Positions 34,688 to 45,862 of a stretch of DNA of 64,000 nucleotides are shown piece by piece; the first letter of the stretch is position 1; each line of letters opens with the position of its first letter. A program made the position numbers and the translations under genes. This DNA is from CBFHND01 sp965657085 (GTDB lineage Bacteria > Pseudomonadota > Alphaproteobacteria > Rhodobacterales > Rhodobacteraceae). Under the pieces are notes generated by a model. That model had not been told where the DNA came from. It saw nothing but the letters and a program-made list of their open reading frames with translations, and ran no database searches. Location: NCBI GenBank assembly GCA_965657085.1, contig CBFHND010000013.1:30343-94342 (forward strand). Direction: 5' to 3'.

Positions 34688-35026
34688 TACAGTCTCTGCA
34701 AGGCTGGTCATTCCCTGGCCTGACAGAAATCACAGGTTTTCAACCAGATCAGCCGGGGCCACTGCGCCGTTTCAGCCGTGCTGTGCGTGATTTCGCCTTG
34801 GCGCTGCGTTGGAATACTTTCCGCAGGGACACGGGCGAGGGCAGAGCAACCATCAATCACCACATGCTCATCGCGGAAACTCAGACAGCCATGCGCGACC
34901 CAGGCAGGTTCGAAGCGGTTCCTTACAGTCAGCTTACCAACTGATCACGAAACCGTGATCGTATAAATTGCGGCCACCACCCGTTATCCGTTTATATAAC
35001 ATCCAAGTCCCAACCCGGAGTTCCAA
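34688..35026 (+). other. Gap with a start-less open frame and a palindromic operator/promoter
   Basis: One frame is open from before 34684 to TGA 34944-34946 and reads like protein (RAVRDFALALRWNTFRRDTG, then INHHMLIAETQTAMRDPGRF), but it has no ATG or ribosome site; it may be a remnant or chance. GATCACG-AAAC-CGTGATC at 34945-34962 is a perfect 7-bp palindrome just before TATAAAT (34965-34971), so it may be an operator next to the promoter of the TPR gene that starts 56 bases later. Confidence 0.4.
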
Positions 35027-35572
35027 ATGCGTACCCTTGTTCTGACAGCTGCCTTGACCCTGCCCCTTTCCCTGCCTGTCCCCGTAATGGCCGCAGGCGG
35101 TGGCAATGAAACCGCCCCCAAGCCCACCCAAACCATCAAGGATTGCCGCGGCGTCCGCGTCTGGGATGAAACGAAACAGCGCTGTGTGCGCCCCAAGAAA
35201 TCCAGCCTGAACGACGATCAGCTTTACGACGCCGTGCGCGAATTGGCCTACGCCGGGCGTTACACGGATGCACAGGGTGTTCTGGACGCGATGTCTGATC
35301 AATCCGACGACCGGGTTCTGACCTACCGCGGCTTTACCGCCCGCAAGTTGGGCGATCTTGAACTGGCCAATGTGTTCTACCAACGCGCCATCGACACCAA
35401 CCCCGACAACATCCTTGCACGGTCCTACATGGGTCAGGGCATGGTGGCCGCAGGTTACAAGTTCGCCGCGATCGAACAATTGCGCGAGATTCAGGCGCGT
35501 GGCGGTGCCGGCACATGGGCCGAAACCTCGCTGCGCAAGGCGATCGAAAGCGGCACGACCTACAACTATTGA
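35027..35572 (+). CDS. Periplasmic TPR-repeat protein
   Basis: A 181-residue exported protein. The signal peptide (MRTLVLTAALTLPLSLPVPV then MAA) is followed by a Cys-containing stretch DCRGVRVWDETKQRCVRPKK. Tetratricopeptide-like helices then cover about 70-175 (LYDAVRELAYAGRYTDAQGV, LTYRGFTARKLGDLELANVF, RSYMGQGMVAAGYKFAAIEQ). Likely a scaffold in the periplasm; partner unknown. A palindrome lies just upstream of the presumed promoter, so it may be regulated by a dedicated factor. Confidence 0.82.
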   Translation: MRTLVLTAALTLPLSLPVPVMAAGGGNETAPKPTQTIKDCRGVRVWDETKQRCVRPKKSSLNDDQLYDAVRELAYAGRYTDAQGVLDAMSDQSDDRVLTYRGFTARKLGDLELANVFYQRAIDTNPDNILARSYMGQGMVAAGYKFAAIEQLREIQARGGAGTWAETSLRKAIESGTTYNY

Positions 35573-35588
35573 TCCCCTGCCAAAACGG

Positions 35589-35609
35589 CCCTGATTTCAG
35601 GGTTTGTTC
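35589..35609 (+). terminator. Weak terminator after the TPR gene
   Basis: CCCTG (35589-35593) pairs with CAGGG (35598-35602) over ATTT, followed by TTTGTTC. The stem is short, so efficiency is doubtful. Confidence 0.45.
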
Positions 35610-35656
35610 ACCAATTCCTGCCACAAGACGGACACCCCCCGTTTTGAGGCAGGACC

Positions 35657-36748
35657 ATGACCGATCTTGTGACAATGGCCCCGATGGCCACCGCCCTTCC
35701 CGACCTGTCGGCGCCTGCACAGCCCCCCGCCTATCCGCCCGCAAACCTCAGCCGCCGCGCCAAGGCAGCTGTTGTCGTGCGCCTGCTGCTGAACGAAGGG
35801 GCGGATATCCCGCTTGAGGATCTGCCCGAGGAACTGCAGGCGCACCTGACGACCGCCATGGGTGAGATGCGCGTGGTGGACCGCGAAACCCTTGCCGCCG
35901 TGGTGTCGGAATTCGCGGAAGAGGTTGAACGCATCGGCCTCAGCTTTCCGGGCGGTATTGCCGGGGCGCTCAACGCGCTTGATGGCAAGATTTCTCCGCG
36001 CACCGCCGAACGGCTGCGCAAGGAGGCCGGTGTGCGGCAGTCCGGCGATCCATGGAAACGCATTCGGGAAATGGGGGCAGAACAGCTGTTGCCGGTGCTG
36101 GAGCATGAAAGCATCGAGGTGTCGGCGGTGATGCTGTCGAAACTGGACGTGGGCAAGGCCGCTGATCTCTTGGGCCGCCTGCCCGGCCCGCGTGCGCGGC
36201 AGATCACCTACGCCGTGTCGCTGACCGGGGCCGTCAGCCCCGATGCGGTAAGCCGGATTGGCCTTTCACTGGCCACCCAACTGGATGCGCGCCCGATCAA
36301 GGCCTTTGACGCCGATCCGGTGGAACGTGTGGGCGCGATCCTCAATTCCTCGACCTCGATCACCCGTGACGACATGCTGGCCGGTCTGGACGAAACCGAT
36401 CAGGGATTTGCCAATGCCGTGCGCAAGGCGATCTTTACCTTTGCCAATATTCCGGAACGCATCGCGCCCCGCGACATTCCTCGGGTCCTGCGCGAGGTGG
36501 ACGGCGGGGTGCTGTTGGTGGCCATGGCCGCGTCCGAGGCGCAGGGCATGCAGGCCACGGCCGATTTCATCCTCGAAAACATGTCGGGTCGCATGGCCGA
36601 TCAAATGCGCGAGGACATGGCCGAGGCCGAAACGCCCAAACCCGCCGATGCAGAGGCCGCGATGGCCACCGTCGTTGCCGCGATCCGCGAAATGGAAACG
36701 CGCGGCGATCTGATGCTTGTGGCGCCGGTCGATCCCGAGGACGACTAG
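35657..36748 (+). CDS. fliG: Flagellar motor switch protein FliG (diverged Rhodobacterales type)
   Basis: A 363-residue cytoplasmic protein of the rotor switch complex. The C-terminal torque domain is recognisable at about 255-330: VRKAIFTFANIPERIAPRDI, LREVDGGVLLVAMAASEAQG and FILENMSGRMADQMREDMAE. The middle part (SAVMLSKLDVGKAADLLGRL, GPRARQITYAVSLT) corresponds to the FliG armadillo-like middle domain. The N-terminal 35 residues are Ala/Pro-rich and disordered. Apart from this gene no flagellar gene lies in the window, so it stands outside a fli operon. Start ATG 35657 has GAGGCAGGA upstream. A general DUF2336-like helical-repeat protein is a less likely alternative. Confidence 0.8.
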   Translation: MTDLVTMAPMATALPDLSAPAQPPAYPPANLSRRAKAAVVVRLLLNEGADIPLEDLPEELQAHLTTAMGEMRVVDRETLAAVVSEFAEEVERIGLSFPGGIAGALNALDGKISPRTAERLRKEAGVRQSGDPWKRIREMGAEQLLPVLEHESIEVSAVMLSKLDVGKAADLLGRLPGPRARQITYAVSLTGAVSPDAVSRIGLSLATQLDARPIKAFDADPVERVGAILNSSTSITRDDMLAGLDETDQGFANAVRKAIFTFANIPERIAPRDIPRVLREVDGGVLLVAMAASEAQGMQATADFILENMSGRMADQMREDMAEAETPKPADAEAAMATVVAAIREMETRGDLMLVAPVDPEDD

Positions 36749-36792
36749 GCGCACTCTGGACACCCCTGCCTGTGCAGACTAATGCCCAAGGC

Positions 36793-37659
36793 ATGACATC
36801 CGATCCCGCCGCCAGCACGCGCAAGGCCATCTTGCTGACCATTGCCGCGATCCTGTGCTTTAGCGGCATGGACGCCTCGGTCAAGGCGATCAGTCCGATC
36901 ACCGGCCCCGTCCCGGCCCTCTGGGCGCGCTATGGCGGGCAGATGATCGTCGTGCTGGTCCTTGTGGCACCGCGCCTGACCCATGTGGCCAGCACGCGCT
37001 ATCCCAAGCTGCAAATCGCACGGTCGCTTCTGTTGATGATGGCCACTTTCTTTTTCTTTCAGGCGCTTGGCCGGATTGGACTCGCGGAAGCCACGGCTGT
37101 GATGAGCATGAACCCGCTGCTCATCACGCTGGGTGGCGCACTGTTTCTGGGTGAGGCCCTGGGGCCGCGGCGCATCTTTGCCATCGGTGCCGCACTCGTC
37201 GGCGCGCTGATCGTGATCCGGCCCGGATCAGAGGTTTTTGCCCCAGCCGCCCTGCTGCCGCTGGTCGCGGCCCTTTGCTTTGCCAGCTATACCCTGATCA
37301 CCCGCCGCCTTGGTCCGGACGAAGATCCATGGACGTCGCTGTTCTACACCGGGCTGGTCGGCTCCATTGTGATTACTGCAATTGTACCCTTTCACTGGGT
37401 TCCGCTCACCGCACCTGCCATCACGCTCATGGTCATGATCGCGCTCTTTGGCACGGCAGGGCAGCTGATGCTGATCCGGGCGCTGTCTATGGCCGAGGCA
37501 GGGTTACTGGCGCCCTTCAACTACACCGGGCTGGTGGCCTCCGTGATCCTCGGCATCGTTCTTTTTGCCGAATTCCCTGATCTTTGGACCGTGGTGGGCG
37601 CGCTTGTGATCGGAGGGGCGGGCCTATATGTCTGGCACCGCGAAACCCGCGCGGCCTGA
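36793..37659 (+). CDS. DMT-superfamily (EamA) transporter
   Basis: An inner-membrane protein of about 288 residues with ten predicted segments in two EamA repeats (AILLTIAAILCFSGMDASVK; ALLPLVAALCFASYTLITRR in the second half). It probably exports or exchanges a metabolite; family members vary and no substrate can be named. Start is uncertain between GTG 36772 and ATG 36793; I use 36793, which has AAGG four bases upstream. The stop lies inside the next gene (32-base overlap), so both are co-transcribed. Confidence 0.87.
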   Translation: MTSDPAASTRKAILLTIAAILCFSGMDASVKAISPITGPVPALWARYGGQMIVVLVLVAPRLTHVASTRYPKLQIARSLLLMMATFFFFQALGRIGLAEATAVMSMNPLLITLGGALFLGEALGPRRIFAIGAALVGALIVIRPGSEVFAPAALLPLVAALCFASYTLITRRLGPDEDPWTSLFYTGLVGSIVITAIVPFHWVPLTAPAITLMVMIALFGTAGQLMLIRALSMAEAGLLAPFNYTGLVASVILGIVLFAEFPDLWTVVGALVIGGAGLYVWHRETRAA

Positions 37660-38590
37660 GGCCGCAGCCCCTGCCAGACAGCGAACCGCCATGGCCCGAC
37701 CCGACACCAGTGATATGCCCCTGCGCGAAAAGGCCGGACACTTCGTGTCGAACGCCCTGATCCGTGGGCTGATCAGCGTGGCCCTTGCCCTGCCCTATGC
37801 CACGCGCGTGGCGCTGGTGGGTGCGATGGTTGAACGCGTGGTCGGGCCTTTGGCCGGATACCGCCGCCGTGCCCTGCGCAATCTGGCGATGATCCACCCC
37901 GACATGTCCGACACAGAGCGCCGGGCCATCGCATCGTCCTGCCTGAACAACGCCGGGCGCACCATCATCGAAAACTATTCCTCCGCCGAACTGCTCGACC
38001 GGATGGAAGATCAGGACCTGACCGGGCCCGGCGTCGAAGCCCTGCGCGCTGCTGACGCCGCCGATCGCCCGGTCATTCTGGTCACAGGCCATTTCGGAAA
38101 TTACGAGGCAACGCGCGCCGCCCTCGTGGCGCAAGGATTCAGCGTTGGCGGGCTCTACCGTGACATGGCCAACCCCTATTTCAACGCCCATTACGTCAAG
38201 ACGATGCAGGCCTTTGGTGGCCCCGTCTTTCCTCAGGGGCGGCGCGGCACATCGGGTTTCGTGCGGCACCTGCGCGGCGGTGGGCAATTGGTGCTGCTCT
38301 TCGATCAACATGTGTTCGAAGGCACGGTTCTGGACTTCATGGGTCAGCCCGCGCGCACTGCGCTGTCGGCCGCGGAGCTCGCCTTGCGGTTCGATGCGCA
38401 ACTGATCCCGTTCTACGGCATTCGCCAACCTGATGGCCTGTCCTTTGAAACGGTGCTGGAAGCGCCGGTGCCGCACAGCGATGCGGTCACAATGACCCAA
38501 GCCCTGAACGACAGCCTTGCCGCGCGCATCAAGGACGATCCCGGTCAATGGTTCTGGGTGCACCGCCGCTGGCGGCCCGGCGACACCTGA
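37628..38590 (+). CDS. Lipid A lauroyl/myristoyl acyltransferase-like protein (LpxL family)
   Basis: A membrane-associated acyltransferase of the LpxL/LpxM/HtrB family, expected to add a secondary acyl chain to lipid A on the cytoplasmic face of the inner membrane. The catalytic H-x4-E motif is GHFGNYE with H155 and E160. LYRDMANPYFNAHYVKTMQA and WFWVHRRWRP near the C-terminus are typical. One hydrophobic stretch at about 42-60. Start 37628 has GGAGG 11 bases upstream and overlaps the transporter gene; ATG 37691 is an alternative that would remove a Pro/Ala-rich leader. Confidence 0.87.
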   Translation: MSGTAKPARPEAAAPARQRTAMARPDTSDMPLREKAGHFVSNALIRGLISVALALPYATRVALVGAMVERVVGPLAGYRRRALRNLAMIHPDMSDTERRAIASSCLNNAGRTIIENYSSAELLDRMEDQDLTGPGVEALRAADAADRPVILVTGHFGNYEATRAALVAQGFSVGGLYRDMANPYFNAHYVKTMQAFGGPVFPQGRRGTSGFVRHLRGGGQLVLLFDQHVFEGTVLDFMGQPARTALSAAELALRFDAQLIPFYGIRQPDGLSFETVLEAPVPHSDAVTMTQALNDSLAARIKDDPGQWFWVHRRWRPGDT

Positions 38591-38599
38591 GAGCGCGCC

Positions 38600-39292
38600 T
38601 CAGCGCAGGCGCGCGGCCGCCACGATCGGGCCGTGGAGATCCTGTTGCACCAGCACCACCACCGGATTTTCGCCAGCCGCTTCGGCCGCGAGGTTCAGGG
38701 GTGTCGCGCCATCCCATTCGGTCAGAATTTTCCAGTCTTCGGTGACATTGGCATATGACAGCGTGTGACCGGCATTTTCGCCCCGGGTGATGCGGGACGT
38801 GCGCATCGGCGTATAGCGAAGCATGTATACGATCAACGGCCCATCGATGCCTGTGGCAACCGCGGCGATCTGCACATCGTTGCCCTGCCGCGTCACGTTC
38901 AGGGTCACACGCTGCGGATCCCCCGCATGCACCGCAATCGCTTCGGCAAGGTCCATGGGCCGCGCGCCCACGATATCGGTCTGCCCGTTCACGATCATCT
39001 GCGGCGTGTAAACCGAGCGCCGCCCCGCCTCGATCGCATAACCGCGCTGGCGTTCCGCATGGGCCGGGTCCGCAAATTCATCTTTCCACCCGATGTAGTC
39101 CCAATAGTCCACGTGCAAGGCCAAGGCGATCACGTCGTCCCGATCCGCCAGATCGTGCAGAATCTTGTCCGCTGGCGGACAGGACGAACAGCCCTGAGAT
39201 GTGAACAGTTCAACAACCACAGGCTGGTCGGCAGCAACCGGCGCGGACCATGCCGCAAGCGCGGCGATCAGAAGAGGGAGCAGGCGTTTCAT
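38600..39292 (-). CDS. DUF1223 secreted thioredoxin-like protein
   Basis: A 230-residue exported protein: signal peptide MKRLLPLLIAALAAWSAPVA then AADQPVVVELF. A thioredoxin-like N-terminal half carries TSQGCSSCPPAD with a C35-x2-C38 pair, followed by HVDYWDYIGWKDEFADPAHA and SVYTPQMIVNGQTDIVGA, all hallmarks of DUF1223. The C-terminal half is beta-rich. Probably a periplasmic thiol protein; no partner known. It converges on the acyltransferase gene with a GC-rich 8-bp hairpin (38593-38614) across the junction. Confidence 0.88.
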   Translation of the reverse strand: MKRLLPLLIAALAAWSAPVAADQPVVVELFTSQGCSSCPPADKILHDLADRDDVIALALHVDYWDYIGWKDEFADPAHAERQRGYAIEAGRRSVYTPQMIVNGQTDIVGARPMDLAEAIAVHAGDPQRVTLNVTRQGNDVQIAAVATGIDGPLIVYMLRYTPMRTSRITRGENAGHTLSYANVTEDWKILTEWDGATPLNLAAEAAGENPVVVLVQQDLHGPIVAAARLR

Positions 39293-39400
39293 GGATGGTC
39301 AACCCCGGGTCAGTGTTTCCGTCATGTCCACACATAGATACGCAGCCCCGGAATGACCAATCAAGGTTTGTTGAAACAACTGACATGTTCGATCACGCGA

Positions 39401-39434
39401 TTGCATGCAAATTTCGGTACACAACGGTATACAA
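39401..39434 (+). promoter_or_regulatory. Palindrome and tandem decamer upstream of acnA
   Basis: TTGCATGCAA (39401-39410) is a perfect palindrome, followed by the tandem decamers CGGTACACAA and CGGTATACAA (39415-39434, one mismatch). TATACA inside the second copy could serve as a -10. The site is about 100 bases before acnA in the divergent region; the binding factor is unknown. Confidence 0.35.
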
Positions 39435-39534
39435 AAGTGTCGCAGAGCCCGTTTAGCGGTTGATCCGAAGGGCTGAAAGGTGCATGGGATGGCGCAATTC
39501 CTCATGTTGCGTATCCCAGATCAAGGAGCCCCCC

Positions 39535-42222
<2,688 letters not shown>

Positions 42223-42250
42223 TTTTGCGCGCCTTTTGCAATTGAGATTG

Positions 42251-42275
42251 AAGGGGCCTTCCGGCCCCTTTTCGT
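42251..42275 (+). terminator. Rho-independent terminator of acnA
   Basis: AAGGGGCC (42251-42258) pairs with GGCCCCTT (42263-42270) around TTCC, 28 bases after the acnA stop. Four Ts (42269-42272), two of them in the stem end, then CGTT follow. Confidence 0.85.
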
Positions 42276-42469
42276 TCCAATATTGGTGGCCGCTCTCGGC
42301 CAAAGGCAGAGCGTGGCCACCCGCGTCGCCCGGACCAAGCGCAAAGCGCGCCGGGCGATCGCCTGCTCTGACCCGCGGTCTGGCGATCACTCTTTGTCTC
42401 ATCAATGCAGCAAACGATCGGTTTAAGCCCATCCTGGAAATTCGGGTTTCTCGCCGCGGGCGCTCGCAG

Positions 42470-42790
42470 CCATGCAATCGCCGTGCCGTGCCCACCGATC
42501 AGAGACGCAGACCCCACCAGGACGGATGTGGCGGAGGGCAAACCAAACAGGGTGACCCCCAGCAGCCCCACAACATTTTGCAGAACCATAAAGGCAAGGG
42601 CCAGCCCGAGAAGGAGCACAAGTAAACGCCCCCCTTTGAACAGGTCCGCAATCTGTGCATTCAGCCCAATGGTCGCACAAAACACCACAAAGCCCAATGT
42701 GACAGAGATCAAGACCGGGACAATGATGTCTGGTACAGATGTTTCCTTTTGGCACGTTGACGCAGATGTTTTTGCAACTGCGCCCACCAT
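42470..42790 (-). pseudogene. Internal fragment of a sodium/glutamate symporter gene (gltS)
   Basis: The minus-strand frame contains ISVTLGFVVFCATIGLNAQI, GGRLLVLLLGLALAFMVLQN and GSASLIGGHGTAIAW, matching the middle of GltS including the GGHGT re-entrant loop. Only about 90 of some 400 residues remain. Both sides diverge: before PDIIVPV and after AIAW the sequence no longer resembles the family. The open frame runs on to 42128 but that part is antisense to acnA. This is deletion debris at the edge of the low-GC block. The stretch 42276-42469 has nothing recognisable. Confidence 0.75.
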
Positions 42791-42807
42791 ATGCGCAGAT
42801 CTATTCG

Positions 42808-45800
42808 TCAGCCTTCGACAGTTTCCTCTGGGCGCACACGGAAGAAAATCGCGTAGAGCGCGGGAACGACAATCAGGGTCAGAATGGTCGCAAAGCTAAG
42901 TCCGCATATGATCACCACCGCAAGGGATTTGAAGAACGGATCCCACAGCAGCGGCACAACACCCAGCACAGTGGTCAAGACGCCCAAAGATACGGGCCGG
43001 ACACGGCTGACAGCCGCATCTATGACGGCAGCCATACGCGCCTTGCCATCCGCTATTTGCGTGTCCGTCTCATCTATCAGAACAATCGCATTTTTGATCA
43101 ACATGCCCGTCAGCGACAAGATGCCGAGGATTGCCATGAACTCCAGCGGAGTTTGCGTGCCAGCAAGACCATAGATCACCCCAATCAGCGCAAGCGGTAC
43201 GGCCAACCAGATGATGATTGTTTGCCGCCAAGCATTAAACAGGAACAGGACCACGATGAACATTGCGCCAAATCCGATGGGCATCGTTGAAGCAAGGCCT
43301 GCGTTGGCCTCCTGAGAGCTGCCAAACTCACCCTTCCATTCCATGCTGTAACCGGGAGGCAGAGCAATGGCTTCGATGGGGTCTTTCACGGCCTCAAAGA
43401 GATCACCAGACAGCACACCAGGCGCATTGTCGGATTGCGCAGTGATCGCCAAAGCCCGGTCAATGCGGCGCAGGTTGCCTGCCTCAAACACAATATCAAA
43501 GCGGTCTACAACCTGGCTGATCGGGATATATCCGCCAATAGCCGCGCTGAAGACCTGTATATCGCGCAACTGTCCGATATCGTTACGCGCATCTTCAACA
43601 GGGCGCATGACCACGTTTCGCAATTCATCGCGTTCGCGGTAGACACCAAGGGTTGTGCCCGTCAGATGGCTGTAGATCGCATTGGAAATCTCGCCCTGGG
43701 TCAGGCCCAATCGCCGCGCGTTTTCAATATCAATGACGGGACGAACAACCTGCACCTGTTCGCGCCAGTCGTCTTTGACGGCTACGGCACCGGCTTGCGA
43801 CATGATGGTTTTCGCCTGAGCGGCAAGATCGCGCAAGACGGCCGGCTCTGGCCCAAAGAACCGTGCCTCAACTTTGGAACCCCCACTCGGACCCAAAACG
43901 AACTTCCAGACCTTCGTGTTGGACTCGGGATATGTCGCATCAATATGAGCCTGCAAATCGGTGCGCAGCCCATCTATGACGGAGTAGTCCTCGACATCTA
44001 CAAGGATCTGACCATAGGCTGCGTTTCCGCCCTCTGCTTCATAGATCAGCATAAAGCGCAGATGTCCGCCCCCCACGACTGTGTTGGTCCCAGTCACGCC
44101 CTCTAGCCCGCGCGCGTATTCGGCGATTTCGGTCAAATCAGCTTGGGTGTTCGCAATGTCGGCACCTTGCGGCAGGAAATAGTCGATCACGAACTGATCG
44201 CGTGTGGACGATGGAAAGAACCCCGCCGGTACGGCACTGAACATTGCAATGGCCGACACAAACAGCGCCACGGTGATGCCGATGGTGATCCAGCGCACCT
44301 TGATCGCAAGCGCCAGAAACCCGCGGTAGGCTTTTAGGATAGCGTTCTCTTTGGGCTGAGCATCTGCTTTGCCCTGCTTCAGCAACACGGTGCAATAATA
44401 TGGTGTGAGCCAGATCGCCACGAGCCATGAAACCAACAAGGCAATACCGATGGTCCAAAACAGGCTACCCGCATATTCACCGGTGTTGTCAGGCGAAAAT
44501 CCGATGGGAGAGAACGCAAGGATGCCCACAACTGTGCCACCCAGCAATGGCCACATGGTTTGCTTGACGATGGCACGCGATGCCTTTGCCGCATCTTCCC
44601 CGCGTTGCACGCGCACCAGCGTGCCTTCGACAACTACAATAGCGTTGTCCACCAACATGCCCAAAGCGATGATCAACGCACCCAGCGAGATGCGCTGCAT
44701 GTCGAGACCATAAAGGTACATCCCAAAAAGAGTGCCTGCGATGGTCACAAGCAAAATGCCACCCATCAGAATGCCAGAGCGCAGCCCCATAAAGATCAGC
44801 AATGTGCCAACCACGATGGCCAATGCCAGCGCAACATTGACCACGAAATCATCAACGGATGATTTGACCGCAGCGCCCTGATCCGAGATTGGCAAAACCT
44901 TGATGCCAATCGGGCGTTCATCAAACAACTCGGCAATCCGGTCTTTGACGGCGTTGCTCATGTTCACGACATTACCGCCGCGCGTGTTCGAAATACCCAA
45001 ACCAATGGCTGGTTCACCATTGCGAAACAACAGAGAACTTGCAGGCTCTTTCAGCCCGCGCGACACTGTTGCAATGTCTCCCAGACGGAACGATGTGCCG
45101 CTCTGTGCGTTTGTAATCAGAAGGTTCTGGATTGCATCAATCGATCCCACTGCACTTTCTGGCCGTACCGAAAGACGCGAAAGGCCCGCCTTGATCGACC
45201 CTGCGGGTGTGACAAGGTTCTGTCCCTCAAGCAGTTGCTGAATTTGCCCTGGTGACAGGCCAAGTTCAGTCAGCCGTGCAGGCGCATATTCGACATAGAT
45301 GACTTCTTCCTGCACGCCATTCAAAACAGCCTTTGAGACGCCATCCACCGTGACCAATTCGCGCTGCAAGTCTTTGGCGTATTCATAGAGATCAGTGATC
45401 GTGAAACCTTCGCCCGTGATCGCGTAATACTGGGCATAGACATCGCCAAAATCGTCGTAAACTTGTGAAGAAAGCGCATTCGGCGGCAGTTGCGATTGCG
45501 AATCCGAAATCTTGGCGCGCATCTTTGAGAAGGTTTGGTCAAGCTCGCTGTAGCCGGGCGTTGCGGCAATCGTGAATTCGACGGTTACGGTGCTGAGGCC
45601 CGGCGAAGACACAGAACGGACTTCATCAATGCCCTGCAATTGCTGCAGCGCGTTCTCCACAACTTCGGTCACTTCCTCGGCGACTTCCTCGGCAGAGGCA
45701 CCGGGATACGGCGTTAGAATCTGCGCCTGCCGGATGACAAATTCAGGGTCTTCAAAACGAGGAAGAGCAGTGTAGGCAAAATACCCTGCAAAAAGGATTA

Positions 45801-45858
45801 AAACAGTCGCAACGGCAGAGATCAGGCGCTTTTCCAGCGCGAACCGGGCCAAATCCAT
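42808..45858 (-). CDS. RND-family efflux pump permease
   Basis: A 1016-residue inner-membrane pump of the AcrB/hydrophobe-amphiphile efflux class, driven by proton antiport. There are twelve predicted segments and two large periplasmic loops. The first helix is FALEKRLISAVATVLILFAG, followed by ILTPYPGASAEEVAEEVTEV. LGALIIALGMLVDNAIVVVE carries the TM4 Asp of the proton relay, and GMLIKNAIVLIDETD is in the second half. Length is normal. It lies 4 bases after its adaptor gene. Base composition is lower in GC (about 53-55% in sampled lines) than the flanks and codon choice is less GC-biased at third positions, suggesting acquisition from elsewhere. No outer-membrane channel or regulator is adjacent. 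Confidence 0.93.
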   Translation of the reverse strand: MDLARFALEKRLISAVATVLILFAGYFAYTALPRFEDPEFVIRQAQILTPYPGASAEEVAEEVTEVVENALQQLQGIDEVRSVSSPGLSTVTVEFTIAATPGYSELDQTFSKMRAKISDSQSQLPPNALSSQVYDDFGDVYAQYYAITGEGFTITDLYEYAKDLQRELVTVDGVSKAVLNGVQEEVIYVEYAPARLTELGLSPGQIQQLLEGQNLVTPAGSIKAGLSRLSVRPESAVGSIDAIQNLLITNAQSGTSFRLGDIATVSRGLKEPASSLLFRNGEPAIGLGISNTRGGNVVNMSNAVKDRIAELFDERPIGIKVLPISDQGAAVKSSVDDFVVNVALALAIVVGTLLIFMGLRSGILMGGILLVTIAGTLFGMYLYGLDMQRISLGALIIALGMLVDNAIVVVEGTLVRVQRGEDAAKASRAIVKQTMWPLLGGTVVGILAFSPIGFSPDNTGEYAGSLFWTIGIALLVSWLVAIWLTPYYCTVLLKQGKADAQPKENAILKAYRGFLALAIKVRWITIGITVALFVSAIAMFSAVPAGFFPSSTRDQFVIDYFLPQGADIANTQADLTEIAEYARGLEGVTGTNTVVGGGHLRFMLIYEAEGGNAAYGQILVDVEDYSVIDGLRTDLQAHIDATYPESNTKVWKFVLGPSGGSKVEARFFGPEPAVLRDLAAQAKTIMSQAGAVAVKDDWREQVQVVRPVIDIENARRLGLTQGEISNAIYSHLTGTTLGVYRERDELRNVVMRPVEDARNDIGQLRDIQVFSAAIGGYIPISQVVDRFDIVFEAGNLRRIDRALAITAQSDNAPGVLSGDLFEAVKDPIEAIALPPGYSMEWKGEFGSSQEANAGLASTMPIGFGAMFIVVLFLFNAWRQTIIIWLAVPLALIGVIYGLAGTQTPLEFMAILGILSLTGMLIKNAIVLIDETDTQIADGKARMAAVIDAAVSRVRPVSLGVLTTVLGVVPLLWDPFFKSLAVVIICGLSFATILTLIVVPALYAIFFRVRPEETVEG

Positions 45859-45862
45859 CTGA

